DNA from: Phocaeicola sp.
Lineage (GTDB): Bacteria; Bacteroidota; Bacteroidia; Bacteroidales; Bacteroidaceae
Reading direction: 5' to 3'
NCBI GenBank assembly: GCA_020026175.1
Contig: JAHHQV010000065.1
Span: 1 to 12,830, forward strand
Length of the DNA stretch: 12,830 nt
Below the pieces are notes generated by a model that worked only from the letters and a program-made list of their open reading frames with translations, made no database searches and was not told the DNA's origin. Positions 1 through 5,442 of the stretch are shown here, in pieces; within the stretch, counting starts at the first letter, position 1, and each line of letters starts with the position of its first letter. A program made the translations under genes and the position numbers.

Positions 1-7
1 TTTTCAT

Positions 8-30
8 CCCCTAAACTAAAGATTTAGGGG
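8..30 (+). repeat. IS200/IS605 left-end hairpin (or upstream terminator)
   Basis: A perfect 8-bp stem (CCCCTAAA at 8-15, TTTAGGGG at 23-30) with a 7-nt loop sits just upstream of tnpB. TTTTCA occurs on both sides, at 1-6 and 31-36. Subterminal hairpins like this are what TnpA recognises at the left end of IS200/IS605 elements. In IS608 the cleavage site lies about 19 nt outside the hairpin, so the true tip is probably outside the window. The run of T after the stem also allows a terminator of an upstream gene. Confidence 0.55.
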
Positions 31-39
31 TTTTCAAAT

Positions 40-1206
40 GTGAATCCTTATAAATATTATATTCGTGTTATATACATATCATTTATGCAGAGGATATCGT
101 ACAAATACAAGATCTATAAACAGAACCGTAATCACCAGAAGCGGCTCGACTCCCTGATGCGTATAGCAGCAGAGGTGTACAACCATGCCCTTGCCCTGCA
201 TAAAAGATATTACAGGTTCTTTCATAAGAGCCTGTCAAAGAATGCTCTTCAGAAGCACATTGCTAAAATCAAAAGCAGGTGTTACAACCACTGGAACCTT
301 CTGAATTCACAGGCTATCCAGCAGATAACCGACCGTATCTATAGCGGATATGACCGTTTTTTTGCCCATGACGCTAAACATCCTCCGAAATTTAGGAGCG
401 GACGTAAGTACAGGTCGGTAACATTTAAGAATAGCGGATGGACTTTAAACGGTAACGTGTTCACAGTGAATGCACTTCACCTCAGATTGAAATTTCACTG
501 CTCCAGACCCATTGAGGGCAGAGTAAAGACTGTATGTCTGTCACGTGATGCCGTGGGAGACTGGTGGCTGTCCTTTTCCGTAGAAAAGGAAGAAAGCAAA
601 ATGCCGAAGAAACCGATGTCGGGTAAAACTGCAGGGTTTGACTTCGGATTAAAACATTTTCTTACGGGAGCGGACGAGCAGAAGATAGACTCTCCCCTTT
701 ATCTAACTCATGCCATCGGACAGCTTAAACGCAAATCACGCAACCTTTCACGCAAGGTAAAGGGCAGCCGTAGCCGTGTCAGAGCCAGACGCGACCTTGC
801 ACGTCTACACCGACGAATCTCATGTATGCGAGGCGACTTTCATTGGAAACTCGCCTTGCGTTTGGTGGAGGGATATGACGTCATCTGTCTGGAAACACTG
901 CACATGAATGCCATGAAACGTCTGTGGGGGCGTAAGGTCAGCGATTTGGGATTTGCCGAGTTTGTTAACATTCTTTCCTACCAGTGCAGCAAGCACGGAA
1001 AGAAACTCGTCAGAATCAGTCAGTGGGAAGCTACTAGCAAGACCTGTTCCGTGTGCGGATATAAAGAAGAAAGTATGCCGTTGAAGATCCGACAGTGGAC
1101 ATGCCCGTCATGTGGCAAGACACATGACCGAGATGTCAATGCGGCACAGAATATTTTAAGAGTCGGGACATCGACTCTGGGAAGAGGGAACGTAAGACTC
1201 GCTTAG
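40..1206 (+). CDS. tnpB: IS200/IS605-family TnpB, RNA-guided nuclease (OrfB)
   Basis: TnpB proteins are RNA-guided DNA nucleases that use an omega-RNA made from the right end of their own element, and are ancestors of Cas12. The 388-residue frame has the family layout. A basic N-terminal region contains YKYKIYKQ at 21-28. The RuvC-like domain has D201 in GFDFGLKHF, E285 in VICLETL and D365 in HDRDVNAAQNIL. A zinc finger is formed by C336, C339, C355 and C358. All three catalytic acids are present, so the protein looks intact. No tnpA is in the window, so the element may be non-autonomous or have tnpA upstream. The frame opens at 40, but typical TnpB N-termini align better with the ATG at 85 (MQRISYKYKIY). 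Neither start has a clear ribosome binding site. G+C is higher than in the DNA to its right, which fits recent arrival. Confidence 0.93.
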   Translation: MNPYKYYIRVIYISFMQRISYKYKIYKQNRNHQKRLDSLMRIAAEVYNHALALHKRYYRFFHKSLSKNALQKHIAKIKSRCYNHWNLLNSQAIQQITDRIYSGYDRFFAHDAKHPPKFRSGRKYRSVTFKNSGWTLNGNVFTVNALHLRLKFHCSRPIEGRVKTVCLSRDAVGDWWLSFSVEKEESKMPKKPMSGKTAGFDFGLKHFLTGADEQKIDSPLYLTHAIGQLKRKSRNLSRKVKGSRSRVRARRDLARLHRRISCMRGDFHWKLALRLVEGYDVICLETLHMNAMKRLWGRKVSDLGFAEFVNILSYQCSKHGKKLVRISQWEATSKTCSVCGYKEESMPLKIRQWTCPSCGKTHDRDVNAAQNILRVGTSTLGRGNVRLA

Positions 1207-1262
1207 CGAGCTGTTCCCGATGACAACCGAATCCCATTCCTTCAGGTGTGGGAGTATGTCAA
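1090..1262 (+). ncRNA. Predicted TnpB omega-RNA scaffold (3' end of tnpB plus right end)
   Basis: In studied TnpB elements the guide RNA scaffold covers the 3' end of tnpB and the right end, and the bases just outside the element serve as guide. The right end is recognisable as a hairpin at 1233-1252 (stem CCCAT/GTGGG) followed by GAGTATGTCAA ending at 1262. By this logic the guide would begin at 1263 (GCAAGAATCCACTCGC). The 5' boundary given here is a guess; only the right-end hairpin and the boundary motif are seen directly. Confidence 0.4.
1233..1262 (+). mobile_element. Right end of the IS200/IS605 element
   Basis: A hairpin with a CCCAT/GTGGG stem (one G-U pair) and loop TCCTTCAGGT is followed by GAGTATG and TCAA. 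TCAA at 1259-1262 matches the right-end cleavage tetranucleotide known from IS608. A diverged copy of the same motif lies on the other strand at 3111-3140, which supports it as a real mobile-element end. The SecB-like gene ends only about 30 bases to the right. Confidence 0.7.
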
Positions 1263-1291
1263 GCAAGAATCCACTCGCAAACAAGTTATTC

Positions 1292-1717
1292 TTAGACTTC
1301 CACAACGAAACTTTTATCAATTATATTACCAAAATAAGTAGGTGGTAATATAAATGAATTCATTGGAGTACCCATTGTCTTGGTAAATAACACGCCTCTC
1401 ATAGATCCATAACATAAAGATGCGAATTGCACCAATAAAGCTGGTGTAAAAGTTATTTTATCATCTTTACGGATTTGTTCTATAGATTCTTGCTTAATAT
1501 TAAAGAAACTTCTTAATTCTGCTTTTACCAATGGTTTCGTATCTTGTAGCATATATACTATTATCTTACTACAAAGTACATTGTTAGATTTATCAAAGGA
1601 AAACTGTGCGTCCGTTTGAAATTCTACTTCATTTACCTCACAAGAATAATTTTCTTCAAACATAGCAAATTGTTCCAAATCCATTCTGCTAAATTTGTAC
1701 AAAAAAAGTTGGTTCAT
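1292..1717 (-). CDS. SecB-like small chaperone of a toxin-antitoxin operon
   Basis: This is a 141-residue cytoplasmic protein without signal peptide or membrane segment. Its pattern follows SecB: beta strands at about 30-75 ending in VKAELRSFFNI, then a helical hydrophobic stretch (FTPALLVQFASLCYGSMRGVL, roughly 90-110), then TKTMGTPMNSFILPPTYF, which resembles the RGTFPxLNLAPVNF region of SecB. It starts 15 bases after the stop of the XRE antitoxin gene on the same strand, so the two are very likely co-transcribed. In tripartite TAC systems (for example HigBA with Rv1957 of Mycobacterium tuberculosis) a SecB-like chaperone binds a C-terminal tail on the antitoxin and protects it; the antitoxin here has such a tail. 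The functional link is inferred. It could also be an uncharacterised Bacteroidetes protein with only a SecB-like fold. Confidence 0.6.
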   Translation of the reverse strand: MNQLFLYKFSRMDLEQFAMFEENYSCEVNEVEFQTDAQFSFDKSNNVLCSKIIVYMLQDTKPLVKAELRSFFNIKQESIEQIRKDDKITFTPALLVQFASLCYGSMRGVLFTKTMGTPMNSFILPPTYFGNIIDKSFVVEV

Positions 1718-1732
1718 ATCTAAAATTTATTA

Positions 1733-2176
1733 CTAAGCATACAAAGTAGATAAGTCCATATCTGCTTCTAAAACTTTATTATTAACCCTATATCCACTAA
1801 AAGTACTACTATTTACTGTATTTGTTGAAGATGGAGTATATGTAGAATCTATTTTTATGGTTATACATGATGTATAGGGATGATTAATAGTAATAAGATC
1901 TTGACCTAAAATCGTTTGCAGTTTTGATATTGTCTCCAAAGTTAAATTTTCACCTCCCTTTAAGAGTTTTCCAACATAAGCTGGCGACACATCTAATCTC
2001 CTGGCCAACTCACTTTGTTTCATATTTTGAGTACGCAAATAATAATGTAAAGCTAAGGCTATTTCCTGAGACATCCGCAAAAATGCCCTGTTCTCTTTTC
2101 GAGCCTTTGCTCGATCTTTAGCTACCTCACTCCGAGGTTTAACTATTTCTTTTAGTCTATCTAAATTTACACTCAT
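1733..2176 (-). CDS. XRE antitoxin read from its own internal start
   Basis: ATG at 2174-2176 opens a 147-residue frame (MSVNLDRLKEIVKPRSE...) that matches a free-standing XRE antitoxin with HTH at about residues 43-97 of this shorter protein. It may still be made separately even though the upstream frame now runs into it. No Shine-Dalgarno is seen, as is usual in Bacteroidetes. The protein would bind the operator-like sites upstream of the operon and repress it, as XRE antitoxins commonly do. Confidence 0.5.
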   Translation of the reverse strand: MSVNLDRLKEIVKPRSEVAKDRAKARKENRAFLRMSQEIALALHYYLRTQNMKQSELARRLDVSPAYVGKLLKGGENLTLETISKLQTILGQDLITINHPYTSCITIKIDSTYTPSSTNTVNSSTFSGYRVNNKVLEADMDLSTLYA

Positions 2177-2755
2177 AATTGTTTGTTTAAAAGAACTGAA
2201 TCTAATTAAAGTCATCAGTATCCATAACATAATACAATTAGATTTTAAAAATCCTCGAACCCTATCTATATTTTGCAATACATGATCCTTCAGATCTGGA
2301 GAGTTTTGTATTGAATCAGCTAATTTTATACCACCTCCGGTTATGATATACAGATTTGGCTGCAATTTTATAGCATATAAACGCAATAATGAAGGACGTT
2401 CTAATCCATATGATTTCATTGGGAGGCGCTCTAATTCAAATTCATATTTTATACCATTAAGAATTTTAAAGTAGGAATCAAAATCAGGTAAGGTCCCTTG
2501 TTTTACATTATTCTCTAATGTTTCAAAATAATCCTCTAAATCTGCGGCTTCTGCCAAGACCTGCCTTGCCGCATCTTCGGGTTCTATAATTTTCTTCCAT
2601 ATTGGAGACTGAAGATATGTTTTATTTTCAGTCATGAAATTAACTACATATCCGACATCATTCCATAATTGGAATAAACGGTCATATTCACATTCTTCTT
2701 CTTCATCGTAATGAATGCTATAAATATATGGTGGGTAAATATCTATTATTTTCAA
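1733..2755 (-). CDS. Fused toxin-like domain and XRE-family antitoxin (frameshift fusion)
   Basis: The 340-residue frame joins two parts that I recognise as separate neighbouring genes in other Bacteroidetes. Residues 1-175 form a toxin-like domain of unknown activity with conserved-looking stretches EPEDAARQVLAEAADLEDYF, PDFDSYFK, MKSYGLERPSLLRLYAIK and ITGGGIKLADSIQNSPDLKDH. Residues 194-340 are an XRE helix-turn-helix protein: basic linker, HTH at about 236-290 (MKQSELARRLDVSPAYVGKLL), and a 50-residue Ser/Thr-rich tail that could be the chaperone-recognised degron. The joint (176-193, hydrophobic and unlike either half) is out-of-frame sequence created by a 5-bp duplication. In the ancestral frame the toxin would end MDTDDFN with a stop at 2202-2204, and the antitoxin would start at ATG 2174-2176. 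The fusion may inactivate the toxin, make a self-neutralised protein, or reflect a switchable or sequencing-error state. Confidence 0.8.
   Translation of the reverse strand: MKIIDIYPPYIYSIHYDEEEECEYDRLFQLWNDVGYVVNFMTENKTYLQSPIWKKIIEPEDAARQVLAEAADLEDYFETLENNVKQGTLPDFDSYFKILNGIKYEFELERLPMKSYGLERPSLLRLYAIKLQPNLYIITGGGIKLADSIQNSPDLKDHVLQNIDRVRGFLKSNCIMLWILMTLIRFSSFKQTIMSVNLDRLKEIVKPRSEVAKDRAKARKENRAFLRMSQEIALALHYYLRTQNMKQSELARRLDVSPAYVGKLLKGGENLTLETISKLQTILGQDLITINHPYTSCITIKIDSTYTPSSTNTVNSSTFSGYRVNNKVLEADMDLSTLYA
2223..2232 (-). repeat. 5-bp tandem duplication causing the toxin-antitoxin frame fusion
   Basis: The plus strand reads CATAACATAA, two exact copies of CATAA (TTATG on the coding strand). 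Deleting one copy changes the coding end from ...SNCIMLWILM to ...SNCIMDTDDFN followed by TAG, an acidic C-terminus that fits the toxin domain better than the hydrophobic joint. Two-copy short repeats of this type arise and revert by replication slippage. Confidence 0.75.
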
Positions 2756-2763
2756 TTAAAATA

Positions 2764-2775
2764 AACTTATAGGTT
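2764..2775. promoter_or_regulatory. Operator-like site 1 of the TA operon
   Basis: AACTTATAGGTT is near-palindromic: it agrees with its own reverse complement at 10 of 12 positions. It lies between the predicted transcription start and the first codon of the minus-strand operon. It is part of a 14-base sequence (2764-2777) repeated exactly in inverted orientation at 2846-2859. The likely binder is the XRE antitoxin encoded by the operon. Confidence 0.55.
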
Positions 2776-2794
2776 TATAATTATATTTCTAATG

Positions 2795-2826
2795 CAAATG
2801 TAATCATAATAAACTTATTTTCCATA
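2795..2826 (-). promoter_or_regulatory. Bacteroides-type promoter of the TA operon
   Basis: On the minus strand, TACATTTG (2802 to 2795) matches the Bacteroides -7 consensus TAnnTTTG exactly. A TATG at 2826-2823, 20 bases upstream, resembles the -33 TTTG with one mismatch. Transcription would start near 2788, about 30 bases before the ATG at 2755. The two operator-like sites bracket this promoter, which suits autorepression. Confidence 0.55.
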
Positions 2827-2847
2827 ATGTATAATGTTAAAACATTA

Positions 2848-2859
2848 AACCTATAAGTT
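2848..2859. promoter_or_regulatory. Operator-like site 2 of the TA operon
   Basis: AACCTATAAGTT is the exact reverse complement of site 1, sitting upstream of the promoter. The full inverted repeat is TAAACCTATAAGTT (2846-2859) against AACTTATAGGTTTA (2764-2777), with 68 bases between them. A partial third copy (AAACTTAT) is at 2811-2818, inside the promoter spacer. Paired sites either side of a promoter allow cooperative or looping repression. Confidence 0.5.
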
Positions 2860-3057
2860 AATATAATGTTCATCACTATGAATGTCAAAAAGTTGCGTTT
2901 GTTATACATTTAGAGTATGTCATGTACAAATGAAGATCTTCCTTTAACAGAAAAGTGAGTATGCTCGTCTCCTTTGGTTTGTAAATACCATTCAGTGAAT
3001 TAATATATAAGAAACGTTCTATACTAAACTTTATAAGAGAGAAATCACTCACGGAAC

Positions 3058-3114
3058 ATGACAGAAAAATACCTCTCCGGCAAGTCCGACAAAGACTATA
3101 TTCCGGAAATTTGA
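3058..3114 (+). pseudogene. Truncated N-terminal gene fragment cut by an IS end
   Basis: ATG at 3058 opens an 18-codon frame (MTEKYLSGKSDKDYIPEI, then TGA). Its G+C is clearly higher than the AT-rich DNA before it, as expected for real coding sequence. The frame ends inside TTGA at 3111-3114, which is the tip of an orphan IS200/IS605-type right end, so the simplest reading is a gene interrupted after about 17 codons. The parent gene is not recognised. Confidence 0.3.
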
Positions 3115-3140
3115 CATACTCCCATACCTGAAGGAATAGG
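3111..3140 (-). mobile_element. Orphan IS200/IS605 right end (solo end)
   Basis: Read on the minus strand, this is CCTATTCCTTCAGGTATGGG followed by AGTATGTCAA, matching the right end at 1233-1262 in all but a few positions. The differences fall in the stem and keep it paired: CCCAT/GTGGG there, CCTAT/ATGGG here. No tnpA, tnpB or matching left end follows to the right, so this is a remnant of a related element or a minimal non-coding derivative. Confidence 0.65.
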
Positions 3141-3186
3141 TTTTCAATTCACATTAATCGTAAAAAACAACCCGAACATCTTGAAA

Positions 3187-3222
3187 AGAGTGGACACCTG
3201 CACTATCACATAGTGTTCACTC
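3187..3222 (-). terminator. Imperfect hairpin at the end of the 63-residue ORF
   Basis: The core is a perfect stem CACTAT-cac-ATAGTG (3201-3215), flanked by GAGTG (near 3188) and CACTC (near 3220) that can extend it with an asymmetric bulge. On the minus strand the structure is followed by TTTTC. The stop codon of the minus-strand ORF falls in the outer arm. It could be a terminator for that ORF or a decayed mobile-element end. Confidence 0.3.
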
Positions 3223-3408
3223 GAAAATCTTAAGCTGGCGCTTGTTGTCCTCTTCTTCCAAAGCCTTGCGCCTGCGTTCCGTTATCCGTCTCTTCTCCTC
3301 TTCCAGGACAAATGTCATGTCCTTTATCACACTGAGCCGTTTAAATTCATCTGTCTGATAAGGCAGATTCAGCGGATCATCACATAACCAATGAGCATTT
3401 ATAAACAT
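3217..3408 (-). CDS. Hypothetical 63-residue charged helical protein
   Basis: I do not recognise this gene. The protein starts MFINAHWLCDDPLNLPYQ and continues into a highly charged, probably helical or coiled-coil C-terminal half rich in Glu, Arg and Lys (LEEEKRRITERRRKALEEED at about 35-54). There is no signal peptide or membrane segment. Its coding DNA is richer in G+C than the surrounding spacers, like the fragment at 3058-3114 and tnpB, which suggests mobile-element ancestry. It could be a small real gene or the C-terminal remnant of a larger one. Confidence 0.4.
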   Translation of the reverse strand: MFINAHWLCDDPLNLPYQTDEFKRLSVIKDMTFVLEEEKRRITERRRKALEEEDNKRQLKIFE

Positions 3409-3445
3409 GATATATTAGAGATCTTAATAAAATTAGATTTTTTTA

Positions 3446-3476
3446 TTTGAAAATTCATAATTTATCAATATATTTG
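3446..3476 (+). promoter_or_regulatory. Consensus Bacteroides promoter of the RiPP-like operon
   Basis: TTTG (3446-3449), exactly 19 bases, then TATATTTG (3469-3476): a perfect match to the Bacteroides -33/-7 consensus (TTTG, TAnnTTTG). Transcription should begin near 3483, leaving a leader of about 16 bases before the ATG at 3499. It is the best promoter in the window and reads into the whole rightward gene set. Confidence 0.8.
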
Positions 3477-3498
3477 TTTCAGTAAAACAAAATGAACT

Positions 3499-5442
3499 AT
3501 GAAAGGTGTTATCCTTATAATATTATGTATCTTTATTCCTTCTTGTCGTATGCGTTCAACTTATTCAAATCTTGAAGAAACGTTATCACAAGCAGGAAAC
3601 AATCGTAATGAATTGTTTCAGGTTCTTATACACTATGAAGAAGAGGGCGATTCACTGAAATTACGTGCAGCACAATTTCTACTCGAAAACATGAATGAGA
3701 AAGCATATATTACAGGTCTGATGGTGGATGAATACTGTGCTTTTATGGACTCTGTATTCCAAACTGGACAAAAGGATAAAAAAGAAATAACATCAATTTT
3801 AAACCAGTACGAAAAGCAAGCATGTTATTTGAAAGAAAAGCCGATTATATCTTTGGATGTACAGACCTTGACTGCTGACTTTCTGATTCGGAATATAGAT
3901 GAAGCTTTTGCTGTATGGAATCGGCCCTGGAACCGTCATCTTTCATTTAATGAGTTTTGTGAGTGGATATTGCCATACCGTGTCAGTGCAGAAGTGCCTG
4001 AAGAATGGCGTACATTATATAGAGAACGTTTTGAACCTCTTTTGCAATCTGATACAATAAAGACAGCACGGCAGGCTTGTACCATTATTAACAATGAATT
4101 GTTAAAGTACCCTATTTGCATAACCGAAAAATCAGTTTTTCCTGTAGCCTTTCCTGCACATATTCTGATAAATATTAAATTTGGACAATGTGGAGACTAT
4201 GCCAGTCTTGCCATGTTCGCTATGCGTGCATCTGGCATTCCAGTCGGTATTGAGATTATACCATATTGGGGGCGTGGAAATGGAAGTCATACTTTTAATG
4301 TATTATATGATAATGATAGTACTTTTCACGATTTTTCAGGTGCAGAACAAAATCCAGACGAGCATCTGATTCGCTTTCGTCATGAAATGCCAAAGGTTTA
4401 TAGAAAAACGTTCGGCAAGCAGATTTCCTCATTGGCCATGCAGTGTGGCAACGAGGACGTGCCAGATTTTTTCAAGGATCCCTGTCTTGAAGATGTTACA
4501 GGCACTTATTCATTTATCGAATCTAAAGACATCACCATTCCATTTAAAGGATATCCTGACCGTAAGTTTGCTTATCTATGTGTCTACAACCCCAACCAAT
4601 GGATTCCTGTTGCATGGGGCAAAAGGCAAGGAGACAGTGTTCGCTTCCAAAACGTGTGTCCAAATATTATTTATCATCCAGCATTTTATGCAGATGAGAA
4701 ACTGCAGTTGACAGGTCACCCTTTCTTATTGGATACCTTGGGATGTGTCAATGTGCTTGCACCTAAGTCCGATATTCAATCTTGCGTAATAGGTACGGTA
4801 TATAAAGATGCTCCTTGGCTAATAAATCTGCTTCCTACCTTTATCGGAGGTAAAATACAGGGAGCCAATCGTTCTGATTTCAGTGACGCAATAACATACT
4901 ATACTTTTACTGAAAATCCTACATTAAAGTATACTATAGTATATTGCGAGAATACAAAGCCTTGCAAGTATTTTAGATACTTGTCATCAGATCATTGTAC
5001 TGGTAATATGGCGGATTTGGAATTTTATACTGAAGGCTCTGATATACCTTTGAAAGGGAAAGTAATAGGAAAATATAAGCCTAGTTTATTATATTCTTGC
5101 TCTGGTGCTGAAGCCATGTTTGATGGTAATCCTCTTACCTTTTTCCATACGGAGGATACGTTGAGTTGGGGAGGTATAGAACTAGAAAAGCCTGTATCTA
5201 TTTCTCGCATCCGCTTTATCATTCGCAGTGAGAATAATGGTATACGAAAAGGGAATGAATATGAACTATTTTATATGAATCAGAGCCAATGGGTGTCTTT
5301 AGGTAAAAAAACTGCGACAGAAGACGACAAACTTGAGTATAATAATGTTCCTAAGAATGCTTTATTCAAATGGATTGATCATACAAAAAATATTTCTAAA
5401 AGAATATTTATCATAAAAAATAATAAGGAGGTTTGGTATTGA
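3499..5442 (+). CDS. Lipoprotein with transglutaminase-like (Cys-His-Asp) domain
   Basis: The 647-residue protein begins with a short lipoprotein signal (hydrophobic 4-15, lipobox FIPSC, lipidated C16), so it should be anchored in the envelope. The centre is a transglutaminase/cysteine-protease-like domain: C231 in FGQCGDYASLAMFAMRASGI, H264 in GSHTFNVL and D278 in FHDFSGAE form the expected triad. Domains of this fold cleave or crosslink peptides, or act on cell-wall peptides. The C-terminal 110 residues (about 535-645; AMFDGNPLTFF, GGIELEKPVSISRIRFII) look like a discoidin/F5-8C-type beta sandwich used for binding. It follows a strong promoter and its stop overlaps the likely start of the radical SAM gene, so it belongs to the same operon. 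Its substrate is unknown; acting on the modified peptide is an inference from position. Confidence 0.82.
   Translation: MKGVILIILCIFIPSCRMRSTYSNLEETLSQAGNNRNELFQVLIHYEEEGDSLKLRAAQFLLENMNEKAYITGLMVDEYCAFMDSVFQTGQKDKKEITSILNQYEKQACYLKEKPIISLDVQTLTADFLIRNIDEAFAVWNRPWNRHLSFNEFCEWILPYRVSAEVPEEWRTLYRERFEPLLQSDTIKTARQACTIINNELLKYPICITEKSVFPVAFPAHILINIKFGQCGDYASLAMFAMRASGIPVGIEIIPYWGRGNGSHTFNVLYDNDSTFHDFSGAEQNPDEHLIRFRHEMPKVYRKTFGKQISSLAMQCGNEDVPDFFKDPCLEDVTGTYSFIESKDITIPFKGYPDRKFAYLCVYNPNQWIPVAWGKRQGDSVRFQNVCPNIIYHPAFYADEKLQLTGHPFLLDTLGCVNVLAPKSDIQSCVIGTVYKDAPWLINLLPTFIGGKIQGANRSDFSDAITYYTFTENPTLKYTIVYCENTKPCKYFRYLSSDHCTGNMADLEFYTEGSDIPLKGKVIGKYKPSLLYSCSGAEAMFDGNPLTFFHTEDTLSWGGIELEKPVSISRIRFIIRSENNGIRKGNEYELFYMNQSQWVSLGKKTATEDDKLEYNNVPKNALFKWIDHTKNISKRIFIIKNNKEVWY
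5426..5431 (+). promoter_or_regulatory. Strong Shine-Dalgarno that decides a TTG start
   Basis: AGGAGG, a full Shine-Dalgarno and rare in Bacteroidetes, lies 7 bases before TTG at 5439 and inside the end of the lipoprotein gene. It is only 1 base from the TTG at 5433 and 16 from the ATG at 5448, so it points to 5439. The resulting TTGA overlap of start and stop implies translational coupling. Confidence 0.65.

Larger units (their letters stand above)
2756..3057. other. Intergenic region with TA promoter; otherwise nothing firm
   Basis: The first 105 bases hold the operon promoter and operator-like sites. From about 2870 to 3057 I find no gene, no strong hairpin and no convincing promoter; only mini-frames of about 13-15 codons are open. 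The DNA is AT-rich and may be the scar of earlier insertions, because the next recognisable pieces (3058 onwards) are broken. Confidence 0.5.

Noticed and set aside
2866..2960. Tiny plus-strand ORFs (MFITMNVKKLRLLYI; MSCTNEDLPLTEK)
   Set aside because: Too short, no promoter or ribosome site, no neighbour relation that supports a leader peptide or toxin.
3177..3230. Plus-strand frame reading HLHYHIVFTRKS, resembling the start of IS200-type TnpA
   Set aside because: Only about 14 residues match, a stop follows at once, it overlaps a palindrome and the end of a minus-strand ORF, and its direction does not fit the orphan right end nearby. Probably chance.
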